Positions 1 to 7,295 of a stretch of 11,201 nt of DNA are shown in pieces (the stretch's first letter is position 1; each line of letters starts with the position of its first letter). Source of the stretch: Acidobacteriota bacterium (GTDB lineage: Bacteria > Acidobacteriota > Terriglobia > Acidiferrales > UBA7541); NCBI GenBank assembly GCA_003224075.1, contig QHYF01000085.1, positions 1 through 11,201 on the forward strand. The letters are read 5' to 3'. Position numbers and translations under genes: made by a program. The notes beneath the pieces were generated by a model. It searched no databases. It saw nothing but the letters and a program-made list of their open reading frames with translations, and had not been told where the DNA came from.

Positions 1-1085
1 TCTAGCAGCCGTTCGTAGCGCCGATCCGCGGCGCGGGCAGTGGCGCCTTCGAATTCCAATGTGGCCTGGGCCACGGCTTGGCCGAGGCGCGCGTGGATCT
101 GCGGCTCAATCTCGCGCGTCATTCTTTCCATAAATTCCTGGGAACTCACCAATTCGCGCCGCAGTTCTGCCGCCTGCTTCTCGAGCCGCTGAGCCATTTC
201 CTCGGTCCGGCCGCGGTACACTTCGAGCTGCTCTTTCCAGCGCGAAGCCAGCTCGGTCAATTGAGTATCCAGCCGCGCGGGAAATTCCTGATTCGAGGAA
301 AGCCGCAACACTTCCATCTGCTTCGCGGAAAGCTCCTCAACCTCCCGGCGGCCCGATTGGCGCGCCTCCTCAATGGTGTTGAGCGCATTGCGCACGGCTT
401 CCTCGAGTTCTTTGGCAACCGCTGCTTGCGCCGCCTTTTCCGCGGCCTGCTGCAACTTCCCCTGGAGCGCCGCGACGAGGCCGTCGGGAGTGATGACCAC
501 GCGCTGCGGCTTGGGGGCCTCCGCCACTTGCGGAGCCTCCGGCTTCAAAGCAGCGGGCGAAGGAGAAGGAAAGGTGGTAACCTCGGCCATCTTTGGCTCA
601 ACGAGAACTGGAGAATCGTCGAATTTATCGTCCATCTGCGCGGGACTTTGCTCCGGCGCAACCGCCGTTACGAATGGCGCCATCGAGACGCCCGTTGCTC
701 CTGCGCCCAGCCAATCCTGGGGAGGCGTGACAATTCCCCACACATTCCGTGGGCTTTCCAATTCCACGCCGACTTGCTGTAATTCGCGCGAACTCTGCGA
801 GGCGTGGACCGAGCGCACCCTGGCCCGCACCGCAGGAAGTTTCGGCTCAACATTCAATCCCACGACCTGCAAGGTGATCCACGATCCCACGCCGTAATCG
901 TGCCGCGAAGGATAACGGCAACCATGCACGTTCAGGCTGATGGAAACGGTTCGTTCGACGAAGGGCTCGCCCATCCGGTTCTGACCGAAGACGATGAGCG
1001 GAACGGAGCGTTCGATGCGCGTGCTGCGACGCGCGTCTTCCCCTGTGAAACTGCGAGGAGCGCTAATCAGAGACGATGGGCTCAC
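1..1085 (-). CDS. PilZ-domain protein with long C-terminal coiled coil (3' end outside window)
   Basis: This is a minus-strand reading frame that stays open from an in-frame stop at 1179-1181 to the left edge, about 361 codons from the chosen start. Residues about 18-125 look like a PilZ domain: RRSTR (RxxxR, residues 19-23) followed by a beta-rich stretch with LNVHGCRY in place of the usual D/NxSxxG, ending in WGIVTPPQDW (116-125). A Pro/Ala-rich linker follows (about 130-200). From about 205 to the edge the protein is Glu/Gln/Lys/Arg/Ala-rich with heptad character, for example EVEELSAKQMEVLRL, so a long coiled coil is likely. PilZ domains usually bind c-di-GMP; whether this variant does is unknown. 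There is no ATG before residue 38. I chose GTG at 1085 because GGGGGAG (1088-1094) precedes it, but the spacing is only 2 bases, so the start is uncertain. No signal peptide or membrane segment is seen. Confidence 0.8.
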   Translation of the reverse strand, partial: MSPSSLISAPRSFTGEDARRSTRIERSVPLIVFGQNRMGEPFVERTVSISLNVHGCRYPSRHDYGVGSWITLQVVGLNVEPKLPAVRARVRSVHASQSSRELQQVGVELESPRNVWGIVTPPQDWLGAGATGVSMAPFVTAVAPEQSPAQMDDKFDDSPVLVEPKMAEVTTFPSPSPAALKPEAPQVAEAPKPQRVVITPDGLVAALQGKLQQAAEKAAQAAVAKELEEAVRNALNTIEEARQSGRREVEELSAKQMEVLRLSSNQEFPARLDTQLTELASRWKEQLEVYRGRTEEMAQRLEKQAAELRRELVSSQEFMERMTREIEPQIHARLGQAVAQATLEFEGATARAADRRYERLL

Positions 1086-1335
1086 GTCTCCCCCAAAAAA
1101 AACCTGGTTCCGGATACCCGTGGCGCTCAAAGAGTTTCGTCTGGCAGGGACAACTCTTCCGCAAAAAGCAAACTCCCTTCAGCAGCGGACCAACTCCCCG
1201 ACACCGTTTTCCGGAGCCACCCCCTGGATCCACGATGCAGATGGTAGCCGAAGCTTGCTCCATTGTCGATGTTTCATTGGCTACTTCACGAGAACGAAAT
1301 ACACTGATCCGGCCAACATCAGCTTAGAAAAACTC

Positions 1336-2127
1336 TCAGTAAAAAGCGACGCCACCATCCACGTTGATCGATTGCCCGGTGATCGCGCTGGACTGGTCTG
1401 AGCACAGGAACAGGGCTGCGCGCGCAATCTCTTCCGCCGTCTGCGCGCGGCCCTGCAACAGTCCTTTCAGGAAGCCCGCTAATTGCTTCTCGGGGTTCAC
1501 TCCCATTTTCTTCGCGAGAACCTTGCCGAGATCCTTGGACATTTGTGTTTAGGTCACCGGTCCGGGGCAGATGGCATTCACGCGGACGCCTTTGCGCGCG
1601 CCCTCCGCCGCGGTCACGCGGGTGAGACCCAGCATGCCCGCCGTCGCCGCGGCATAGGCGGAGCCCCATGAGTAGGCGGCCTTCGCAGAGAGACTGGACA
1701 TATTGAGGATCACTCCGGAGCCCCGGGCATACATCTCCGGCAGCACCAGCTTGGAGAGAAGAAACGCGGCGCGCAGGTGCACCGCGATCACGCTGTCGAA
1801 TTCCGCGAGTGGATACTCTTCCACGGGAACCACTGGGCCGTAATGTCCCGCATTGTTCACGAGGATGTCGATTTTTCCAAACTTTTCTCCGGCGGCAGCG
1901 ACAACGCTCGTGCAATCCCCTTCCCGCGACAGATCCGCGGTGACGTATCCGGCGCGCCCGCCATTTCTGGATATTTCCGCCGTTGTCGAGAAGAGTTCCT
2001 TTTCCGTTCGCGCCGTTAAAAACACAGCGGCGCCTTCTTTGGCGAAGAGTTGTGCGATAGCGCGACCGATCCCGCGGCCCGATCCTGTTACCAGCGCAAC
2101 GTGGTCCTTGACCAGCATCAGGACCAT
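1336..2127 (-). pseudogene. Broken SDR-family oxidoreductase (in-frame TAA, catalytic Lys lost)
   Basis: This is a classical short-chain dehydrogenase/reductase, about 262 residues if the stop is read through, which is the family's normal length. Numbering from ATG 2127: TGSGRGIG (14-21) is the dinucleotide-binding glycine motif, TAR after strand 2 hints at NADP(H), NNAG is at 91-94, NMSS places the catalytic Ser at 145, and Tyr158 is in place. The YxxxK lysine is Thr (YAAAT, codon ACG at 1642-1644). The Asn of the N-S-Y-K tetrad also appears to be His (AVHLRAAF, codon 1777-1779). After PGPVT the frame hits TAA (1549-1551), then continues in the same frame as TQMSKDLGK to the typical C-terminus ITGQSINVDGG and a TGA at 1336. 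So the lesion is a nonsense codon, not a frameshift. Start choices are ATG 2127, ATG 2118, or ATG 2175; the last has a GGGGGTGGAG stretch upstream but would add an atypical hydrophobic N-terminus. The substrate cannot be told. Confidence 0.85.
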
Positions 2128-2252
2128 GAGAATAGAAGGAAGAAACCAGTGAAGCAAGGCAACAGGCGAGAGCATTCTCCACCCCCGGAATGCCAAGGCT
2201 CAGAACTGCACTTCTGCGCACGAACCACACCTAAGCGCGGATTGGAAACATC

Positions 2253-2271
2253 TCCATAAATTTCTTATGGA
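2253..2271. promoter_or_regulatory. Inverted repeat in divergent intergenic region (candidate operator)
   Basis: TCCATAA-N5-TTATGGA is a perfect 7-base inverted repeat with a 5-base AT-rich spacer. It lies between the dehydrogenase (minus) and the propeller lipoprotein (plus). Its position and geometry suit a dimeric regulator's operator, but no regulator gene is adjacent and no convincing -35/-10 pair could be fixed beside it. Role is inferred only. Confidence 0.3.
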
Positions 2272-2365
2272 AGGGTAGCGGACGATTTCTGTAAAGTAAT
2301 AGTGGCTCCCGAAACTTCGCCCCCCTCTGAGCGCGCCCCTGAATTCGACGTGGAGGACACTGTTC

Positions 2366-4217
2366 ATGCGCCGAATTTTTCTACGACTTCCACTTACATG
2401 CCTTCTTGCTCCGTTCTGGGTTGCCGGTTGTGGCGGCTACTCCAACCCTGGTTCGGTTAATGGGACCGGCGCCCCCTACATCACCGCGCAGCCCGTCAAT
2501 CAAACCGTGACCGCCGGCCAGACCGCCACCTTCAGCGTCACCGCGGCCGGCACCGCGCCGCTCGCTTATCAATGGCAGAAAAACGGCGCTGACATCTCCG
2601 GAGCCACGGCCGCGAGCTACACCACTCCAGTGACCACCACAGCGGACTCGGGCGAACAATTCCGTGTTGCCGTCAGCAACTCCGCGGGAAGCGTGACCAG
2701 CATGCCGGCCACGCTGACCGTCAGCGCAGGCCAGGTGGCCTCGACTGTGGATGTCATCACCTATCACTACGACGACATGCGCTCCGGCCAGAACCTGAAT
2801 GAAACGGCGCTGACTCCGTTGAACGTGAACTCCACCATGTTTGGAAAGAAGGGCGAGTTCATGGTTGATGGCAAGGTGGATGCCCAACCTCTCTATCTCT
2901 CCCAGGTGACCATCGGCGGGCAGAAGAAGAATGTTCTCTACGTGGCCACGGAACACGGTTCCGTCTACGCCTTCGACGCGGACTCCATCAACGGTACGAC
3001 ATCCGCTTTCTTGTGGAAGACGTCGACGCTCGGCACTGGCGAGACCACCAGCGACAATCGCAGTTGCGGCCAGGTCTCGCCGGAGATCGGCATCACGGCC
3101 ACGCCTGTCATCGACCGCTCGCGCAACGCTATCTACGTTGTTGCCATGTCGAAGAACGCCAGTGGAACTTATTTCCAGCGTCTCCATGCACTCGATTTGT
3201 CCACGGGGACGGAACTCTTCGGCGGGCCGAAGACCATCACCGCAACGTATCCCGGCACGGGCGACAACAGCTCCGGTGGAAACGTGGTCTTCGACCCAAA
3301 GCAATACAAAGAAAGACCAGGCCTGCTGCAGACTAACGGGACGATTTACACCACTTGGTCTTCTCACTGCGACATTCGTCCTTATACCTCGTGGGTCATG
3401 GCCTTCAGCGCCCAATGGAAGCGACGGCGGCATCTGGATGTCGGGCACGGCACCCGCCGCCGATGCAACAGGGAATATCTTTTTCCTGGAAGGCAACGGC
3501 ACGTTTGAGACCACGCTGAACGCCCAGGGGTTCCCATCCAACGCAGATTGCGGAAATTGTTTTGTGAAGATTTCCACCGGTGCGGGACTCAAGCTAGTGG
3601 ATTATTTTACCCCGCACAATACCGTTGCTGAATCGAGCGCCGACCTGGACCTCGGCTCCGGCGGGGCGATTCTCCTGCCGGACGTTCAAGACGCGGGTGG
3701 TGTCACGAAGCACCTCTCCGTCGGCGCCGGCAAGGACGCCCTCATTTACGTCGTGGACCGCGAGAACATGGGCAAGTTCAACGCGAGCACCGATCAGATC
3801 TATCAGGAAATTTCCGGCCAGCTCGGCGGGCAGGTCTTTTCCATGCCCGCGTATTTCAATGGCACGGTTTACTTCGGCGCGGTGGGCGACGCCCTCAAAG
3901 CATTTCCAGTGACCACTGCAAAAGTCGCGCTCACTCCCTCATCGCAGTCCACGCACAATTTCGGTTACCCCGGCACGACCCCGAGCGTTTCCGCCAACGG
4001 CACAACCAATGGCATCGTTTGGGCCATCGAAAATAACGGGGCCATTCTTTTTGCGTTCGACGCCACTGATCTCACCAAGGAGCTCTACGACTCTAACCAG
4101 GCCGCCAACAGCCGCGACCACTTCAGCGGCAACAAATTCATTACGCCCATGGTTGCCAATGGAAAAGTCTACGTCGGCACACCGAACAGCGTCGCCGTTT
4201 TCGGCCTGTTGCCTTAA
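2366..4217 (+). pseudogene. Ig-like/PQQ-type beta-propeller lipoprotein, frameshifted near 3410
   Basis: GGAGG at 2352-2356, nine bases before the ATG, supports this start. The N-terminus is a lipoprotein signal peptide: RRIFLRLPL, a hydrophobic stretch, then VAGC with Cys22 as the lipidation site. Residues about 36-120 are one bacterial Ig-like domain (ITAQPVNQTVTAGQTATFSV, YQWQKNGADISGAT, SYTTPVTT, VSNSAGSVTS). From about 127 on there are propeller-type repeats of the PQQ-binding-like family (DAQPLYLSQV, NVLYVATEHGSVYAFDAD, and later KDALIYVVDRENMGKFNAS, GTVYFGAVGDALKAF, NGKVYVGTPNSVAVFGL). The first frame runs through SSHCDIRPYTSWVMAFSA and then turns to nonsense, stopping at 3508. The protein resumes one frame over at PNGSDGGIWMSG (from 3411) and runs to TAA at 4217. 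From memory, homologs carry roughly a dozen more residues between AFSA and PNGS, so a small deletion of 3n+2 bases is likely. It would be an exported, lipid-anchored protein; the ligand is unknown. A sequencing error cannot be excluded. Confidence 0.8.
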
Positions 4218-4693
4218 CTCTCGCGGGCCTGCTGGACGCGCCGCCGGATGTAGATGATCTTTTCCACGGTGGCACAAACTGTTCCTGAGCCATCCATCAG
4301 AGCGACGGTATAAGTGCGGTCCACAGAGAGTTGGGATGAAAGTGAAGCGCGAATTGCCGCCAGCTCATCGTCGGTGACGAGAAAGCGTGCGCGAAGCGTT
4401 GTGCGGCCCGGCTTCTTGAATTGGATTGTGGCCGCCTTATCCCAAACAATGTATTCCGGTCCCAGCCGGTGAATCAACATCAGCATGTAAATGGGATCGA
4501 CTGCGGAATACATGCTGCCACCAAAGATCGTCCCGACATAATTGCGTGTGCGCCAGGAAAGCCGCAATTCCAGTCGCACCTCGCTCCAATCTTCCGCGAT
4601 GTACTTCAGTCTTCCGCCCGTTCCGCGATAACAGCCGAAAACGTAAAAAGACCAGCAGCGAAGCTTGTTGGAGATGGCTGCGCGCACTCGCAT
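4214..4693 (-). CDS. DUF4442 / hotdog-fold thioesterase-like protein
   Basis: This is a 159-residue protein from ATG 4693, within the usual size for DUF4442. The family signature is clear: RLKYIAEDW, LRLSWRTRNYVGTIFGGS (residues about 43-60), then DPIYMLMLIHRLG and IVWDKAATIQFKKPGR. DUF4442 proteins belong to the hotdog-fold superfamily with PaaI-like acyl-CoA thioesterases; the substrate of this one is not known and activity is inferred from fold only. No signal peptide is seen, so it is probably cytoplasmic. Its TAA overlaps the TAA of the convergent plus-strand gene by two bases (shared TTAA at 4214-4217). No strong ribosome-binding site precedes ATG 4693; a TTG three codons upstream (4702) is an alternative. 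It lies downstream of the DUF4136 lipoprotein gene on the same strand, 137 bases away, so co-transcription is possible but not shown. Confidence 0.8.
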   Translation of the reverse strand: MRVRAAISNKLRCWSFYVFGCYRGTGGRLKYIAEDWSEVRLELRLSWRTRNYVGTIFGGSMYSAVDPIYMLMLIHRLGPEYIVWDKAATIQFKKPGRTTLRARFLVTDDELAAIRASLSSQLSVDRTYTVALMDGSGTVCATVEKIIYIRRRVQQARES

Positions 4694-4744
4694 CGAGCGC
4701 AATAGTATCTGACCTGACAGAAAATTCTAGATGGAAAACGATGC

Positions 4745-4757
4745 GCGCTCGGAGCGC
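4745..4757 (-). terminator. Weak hairpin downstream of the DUF4136 gene
   Basis: GCGCT-CCG-AGCGC on the minus strand forms a 5-bp GC stem with a 3-base loop. It is followed by GCATCGTTTTCC, so a short T run comes 5 bases after the stem. It lies in the gap between the DUF4136 and DUF4442 genes. The stem is short and the T tract displaced, so this is at best a weak intrinsic terminator. Confidence 0.25.
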
Positions 4758-4830
4758 AAAAGAGATCGCTCAAATCAACCTCTTTGTCCCCCTCTGCCTC
4801 TGCGCCTGCTTCGGAAGAGCTGGCGGACAG

Positions 4831-5487
4831 CTACCCGTTGGTTTTCAACTTCCCGAGCATGTGGTGGACGAACTCTGAAATCTCGCCCTGATTAAACGTG
4901 TCGCGGTGCACCGGTTTTTGCCCAATTGCGCGGTACGCCAACCGATTTGTCGAGTGCTTCACGAAGTCAAAGACAATCGTCCCTTCCCGGAAGCGGATGT
5001 TCTCGTATCCGACCGCTGCCGGACCCCAGCCCCATCCTTCCCAGCAACCGTACGGCCCACAAACGAGTCCTGGATACCCGCCCGGATAGACGCGTTGCAC
5101 CGTGACGTCGTGCCGCCGCACGGCAAGGTGATAATCCACGAGGAAATCCGCGGCTTGTGGGTCGCCCACCTCCCGCAATCCCTTGGAGGCGAGCGTCTGC
5201 TCGATGGCTGTCCGGATGCGTTGGCGAACAATGTCATTGTTGGCGCCGGGATCGCACACGATGGTTTCGCCGCGCGAAATGACGTCGCGAGATACTACGG
5301 GGCGCCGGTCAGCTTCTCTCGAGGCCGCAACGGGCCGCCAAGCCCAAGTGCTCCCTTTCGGCACGGGAATGTCGGGATCGCGAATCACCGAAATGTGATC
5401 GTCGCATCCGGCGAGCATCATCCCGCAACCTAGAATCAAAGCCGCCAGAAGCGGCGACTTTGTTTTGCCTTCCATCCAATGGGCCAT
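4831..5487 (-). CDS. DUF4136 domain lipoprotein
   Basis: This is a 218-residue predicted lipoprotein. The start at ATG 5487 is fixed by AGGGAGG eight bases upstream; an ATG four codons further in lacks this spacing. Residues 8-28 are a lipoprotein signal: Lys-rich start, hydrophobic core, then LAGC with Cys28. The next residue is Asp29. The rest matches DUF4136: STWAWRPV near the start, DIVRQRIRTAIEQTLASKGLREV (about 107-129), the hallmark AADFLVDYHLAV (about 133-144), and TIVFDFVKHSTNRLAYRAIG near the C-terminus. A Gly/Trp/Tyr-rich loop (GGYPGLVCGPYGCWEGWGWG) sits in the middle. DUF4136 proteins are cell-envelope lipoproteins of unknown function. The small PilZ gene lies 141 bases upstream on the same strand. 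Confidence 0.87.
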   Translation of the reverse strand: MAHWMEGKTKSPLLAALILGCGMMLAGCDDHISVIRDPDIPVPKGSTWAWRPVAASREADRRPVVSRDVISRGETIVCDPGANNDIVRQRIRTAIEQTLASKGLREVGDPQAADFLVDYHLAVRRHDVTVQRVYPGGYPGLVCGPYGCWEGWGWGPAAVGYENIRFREGTIVFDFVKHSTNRLAYRAIGQKPVHRDTFNQGEISEFVHHMLGKLKTNG

Positions 5488-5495
5488 GAGGGCGT

Positions 5496-5502
5496 CCTCC
5501 CT
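5496..5502 (-). promoter_or_regulatory. Ribosome-binding site of the DUF4136 gene
   Basis: AGGGAGG on the minus strand, eight bases before ATG 5487. It decides the start, since the frame is open for 37 more codons upstream without such a site. Confidence 0.7.
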
Positions 5503-5628
5503 AGCGGACACCATCCCTCCCTGTGTTAAACCCCGAATTCTTTGAAGAGTTGCACCAGGAAAGAGTTGTGTAATGCGGCCGTAGAGCAGGAGAACCAACG
5601 TCGTCCTAACTCTCTTGCAAGCGCAAAA

Positions 5629-5979
5629 TCAAGCGGGGGGCGCATCCCAATCCGGCGGCGGGAAAACGATGGGCCAGAACTTGGGATTCGGCTGATTAAA
5701 CTCGAAGGCCACTGAAAAATGATCCTGCGCCGCATCATCCACCCGCACCACCCGGCAGCCTTGCTGTACCGCGGTCTTCGGATTCACCAACACGAACGAT
5801 TGGCCCTGGTGAATCCCCAGTTTCATTTTAAGCAGGCCGCCGTGCGCATTCACCACCATCGTGGTGGCTTCTTCGCGCATTGGCTTGCGCGCGTCATCCT
5901 CCGCGATCACTAGGACCTTCACTTGCAGCATCACGCGCTCGCTTCGGCGCCGGTTCATCGGATTGGGAGCACTTGCCAA
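5629..5979 (-). CDS. Small single-domain PilZ protein
   Basis: This is a 116-residue protein that is essentially one PilZ domain. The RxxxR motif is RRSER (residues 11-15). The second motif is VVNAHGGLLKM (42-52), with N-A-H-G where the classic family has D/NxSxxG. The domain ends in FWPIVFPPPDW (101-111), which resembles the end of the larger PilZ protein at the left edge. PilZ domains generally bind c-di-GMP and relay it to partner proteins; the Ser-to-His change leaves binding open. I chose TTG 5979 because GGAG (5986-5989) lies six bases upstream; ATG 5958 is possible but has no such site. It has no signal peptide. It is followed on the same strand by the DUF4136 lipoprotein and preceded, 269 bases upstream, by the HD-GYP gene. 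Confidence 0.82.
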   Translation of the reverse strand: MASAPNPMNRRRSERVMLQVKVLVIAEDDARKPMREEATTMVVNAHGGLLKMKLGIHQGQSFVLVNPKTAVQQGCRVVRVDDAAQDHFSVAFEFNQPNPKFWPIVFPPPDWDAPPA

Positions 5980-5985
5980 GTTGTT

Positions 5986-5989
5986 CTCC
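5986..5989 (-). promoter_or_regulatory. Ribosome-binding site supporting a TTG start
   Basis: GGAG followed by AACAAC and TTG. The six-base spacing favours the TTG at 5979 over the ATG at 5958 for the small PilZ gene. Confidence 0.45.
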
Positions 5990-6156
5990 GGAAATTGAGC
6001 CCGCGGCCCCGAGAGAACGCTTATTTCAAACTCAGTATCTTCAGCAAAGGTTAAGTTCTAAGTTTGGAGTTCCCTGTGCCCGGCCGGTATCTTAACACAC
6101 GAGTACATCCATTACCCGGTAGCCGCATTGAATCTTACCTTAGTTGACCGTAGTAC

Positions 6157-6174
6157 GCTGGCCGAAGGGCCGGC
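6157..6174. other. GC-rich hairpin between HD-GYP and PilZ genes
   Basis: GCTGGCC-GAAG-GGCCGGC pairs over 7 bp (one G-T wobble) on the plus strand. On the minus strand, which is the transcribed sense here, the wobble becomes a C-A mismatch and the stem falls to 4 contiguous bp. No T run follows on either strand, so I do not call it a terminator. The rest of the 5990-6248 gap shows nothing I can name. Confidence 0.25.
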
Positions 6175-6248
6175 CGTTGCGCAAAAGGTAGGACCGCGCA
6201 CGAGCCCGTTTCCTATTCGCCGATGGAACCGGTAAACGTCGTGGGCCT

Positions 6249-7244
6249 CTAAGCGTAATAGGAGGCCAGCATCGATTTACCCCTGATGAGGAAGCTGTCG
6301 CTGGTATGGCAAATCTTCGAGAACTTGCTTACCAGGGAAGCGTTGAGCCAGCCGTTCATGACCTCCCTGCGAAGAATCTGCAGGGCCTCTTCGGAAGAGA
6401 GAGCTCCGCGATAGGGCCGTTCGGTGACCAGCGCGTCGTAGATGTCCGCGATCTGCAGAATTTGCGCCCTGAGAGGGATTTTCTCCCCACGAAGCCCATC
6501 GGGATAACCGCTTCCGTCCATTCGCTCATGATGGTGCCGTATCACCGGCAGGATGCGGCGAAGAGACTTCAGCGGCGCGCAGATTTTTTCTCCAATGACC
6601 GGATGCTGCCGCACAATCTCCGTTTCTTCCGCATTCAGGGGCCCTGGTTTAAGAAGGATGCTATCTGGCACCGCCACTTTCCCTATATCATGAAGCCAAC
6701 TGGCTATCTGCAGTTCCCGCAAGTCTTCCTCTCGCAGACCGAGACTCTCCCCCAGCCGCTCGGCGTATCCCGCGAGCCGCTCCGAGTGCCCGTTCCTCAA
6801 CGGATTTTTCGCTTCGATACTCCGCGCCAGCGATAGCACCACGGACTTCGCCTGTTCATCGATGTAATTCTTGAGGCGCAGGAGAGTTTGAATGCGGCTC
6901 AGCGCATCCCAAAGCGACGCGGGGGTGCCCCAGCAATCCGCTGCGCCCACTTCACGTCCGCGCCTGGCGTCCCCCATGTCCGGCGAAGCTTTCACCAAAA
7001 CGACCGGCGTTAATTGATTGAGAGGATCCTCCTTCAGCCGGCTGCAAAGCTCGAAACAACCGACGTCCGGCAGACCGTCATGAAGAAAAACCAGATCAGG
7101 CTGAAGCTGGAGGCAACAGCGCAACGCAGATGCGCCGTCTTCCGCCGTATAAACTTCGTATTTTTGATTTTGCAGGAACGACTTCCACTCTTCGCGTCCC
7201 GAAGAAGCAATGTCCACAAGCACAAGCAAGATAGTTGGATTCAT
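6249..7244 (-). CDS. Degenerate receiver-HD-GYP protein (probable c-di-GMP phosphodiesterase)
   Basis: This protein has 331 residues from ATG 7244, with GAGGGA just upstream (7248-7253). Residues 4-125 have the shape of a receiver domain but lack its active residues: His55 is at the phospho-acceptor Asp position (LVFLHDGLPD), Lys85 at the Thr/Ser position, Thr107 at the conserved Lys (WGTP), and only one Asp remains of the N-terminal acidic pair. Residues about 133-310 are an intact HD-GYP domain: NGHSERL (151-157), HDIGKVAVPD (185-194), RQHPVIGE (212-219), HHHERMDGSGYPDG (237-250) and QIADIYDAL. HD-GYP enzymes hydrolyse c-di-GMP to pGpG or GMP; the conserved metal and GYP residues suggest activity, but the input is unlikely to be Asp phosphorylation. 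It is cytoplasmic. The frame is open upstream to about 7400 (ATG 7331 has its GGAGG directly adjacent), so a longer form is possible. PilZ genes nearby suggest a shared second messenger. Confidence 0.88.
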   Translation of the reverse strand: MNPTILLVLVDIASSGREEWKSFLQNQKYEVYTAEDGASALRCCLQLQPDLVFLHDGLPDVGCFELCSRLKEDPLNQLTPVVLVKASPDMGDARRGREVGAADCWGTPASLWDALSRIQTLLRLKNYIDEQAKSVVLSLARSIEAKNPLRNGHSERLAGYAERLGESLGLREEDLRELQIASWLHDIGKVAVPDSILLKPGPLNAEETEIVRQHPVIGEKICAPLKSLRRILPVIRHHHERMDGSGYPDGLRGEKIPLRAQILQIADIYDALVTERPYRGALSSEEALQILRREVMNGWLNASLVSKFSKICHTSDSFLIRGKSMLASYYA

Positions 7245-7295
7245 CTGTCCCTCGACACAAATAGTAAGTACAGCCTTGTCAGAGGTTGGATTTGC

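Noticed and set aside
1063..1263. 66-codon Cys-containing minus-strand frame in the 1086-1335 gap
   Set aside because: No ribosome-binding site, no known domain, and it runs into the PilZ gene start region in another frame.
78..1401. Several plus-strand frames (78-782, 373-897, 804-1247, 994-1401)
   Set aside because: Most lie antisense to the PilZ coiled-coil gene or run from it into the gap; their Arg/Leu/Ala/Ser-rich translations resemble no family.
1336..1542. Separate 68-codon gene starting at ATG 1542
   Set aside because: It is the SDR C-terminus in the same frame after the TAA and has no ribosome-binding site.
1319..2230. Minus-strand open frame of 303 codons across the dehydrogenase
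   Set aside because: It is out of frame with the clear SDR motifs and its translation has no family features. It could suggest a frameshift, but the real break is an in-frame TAA.
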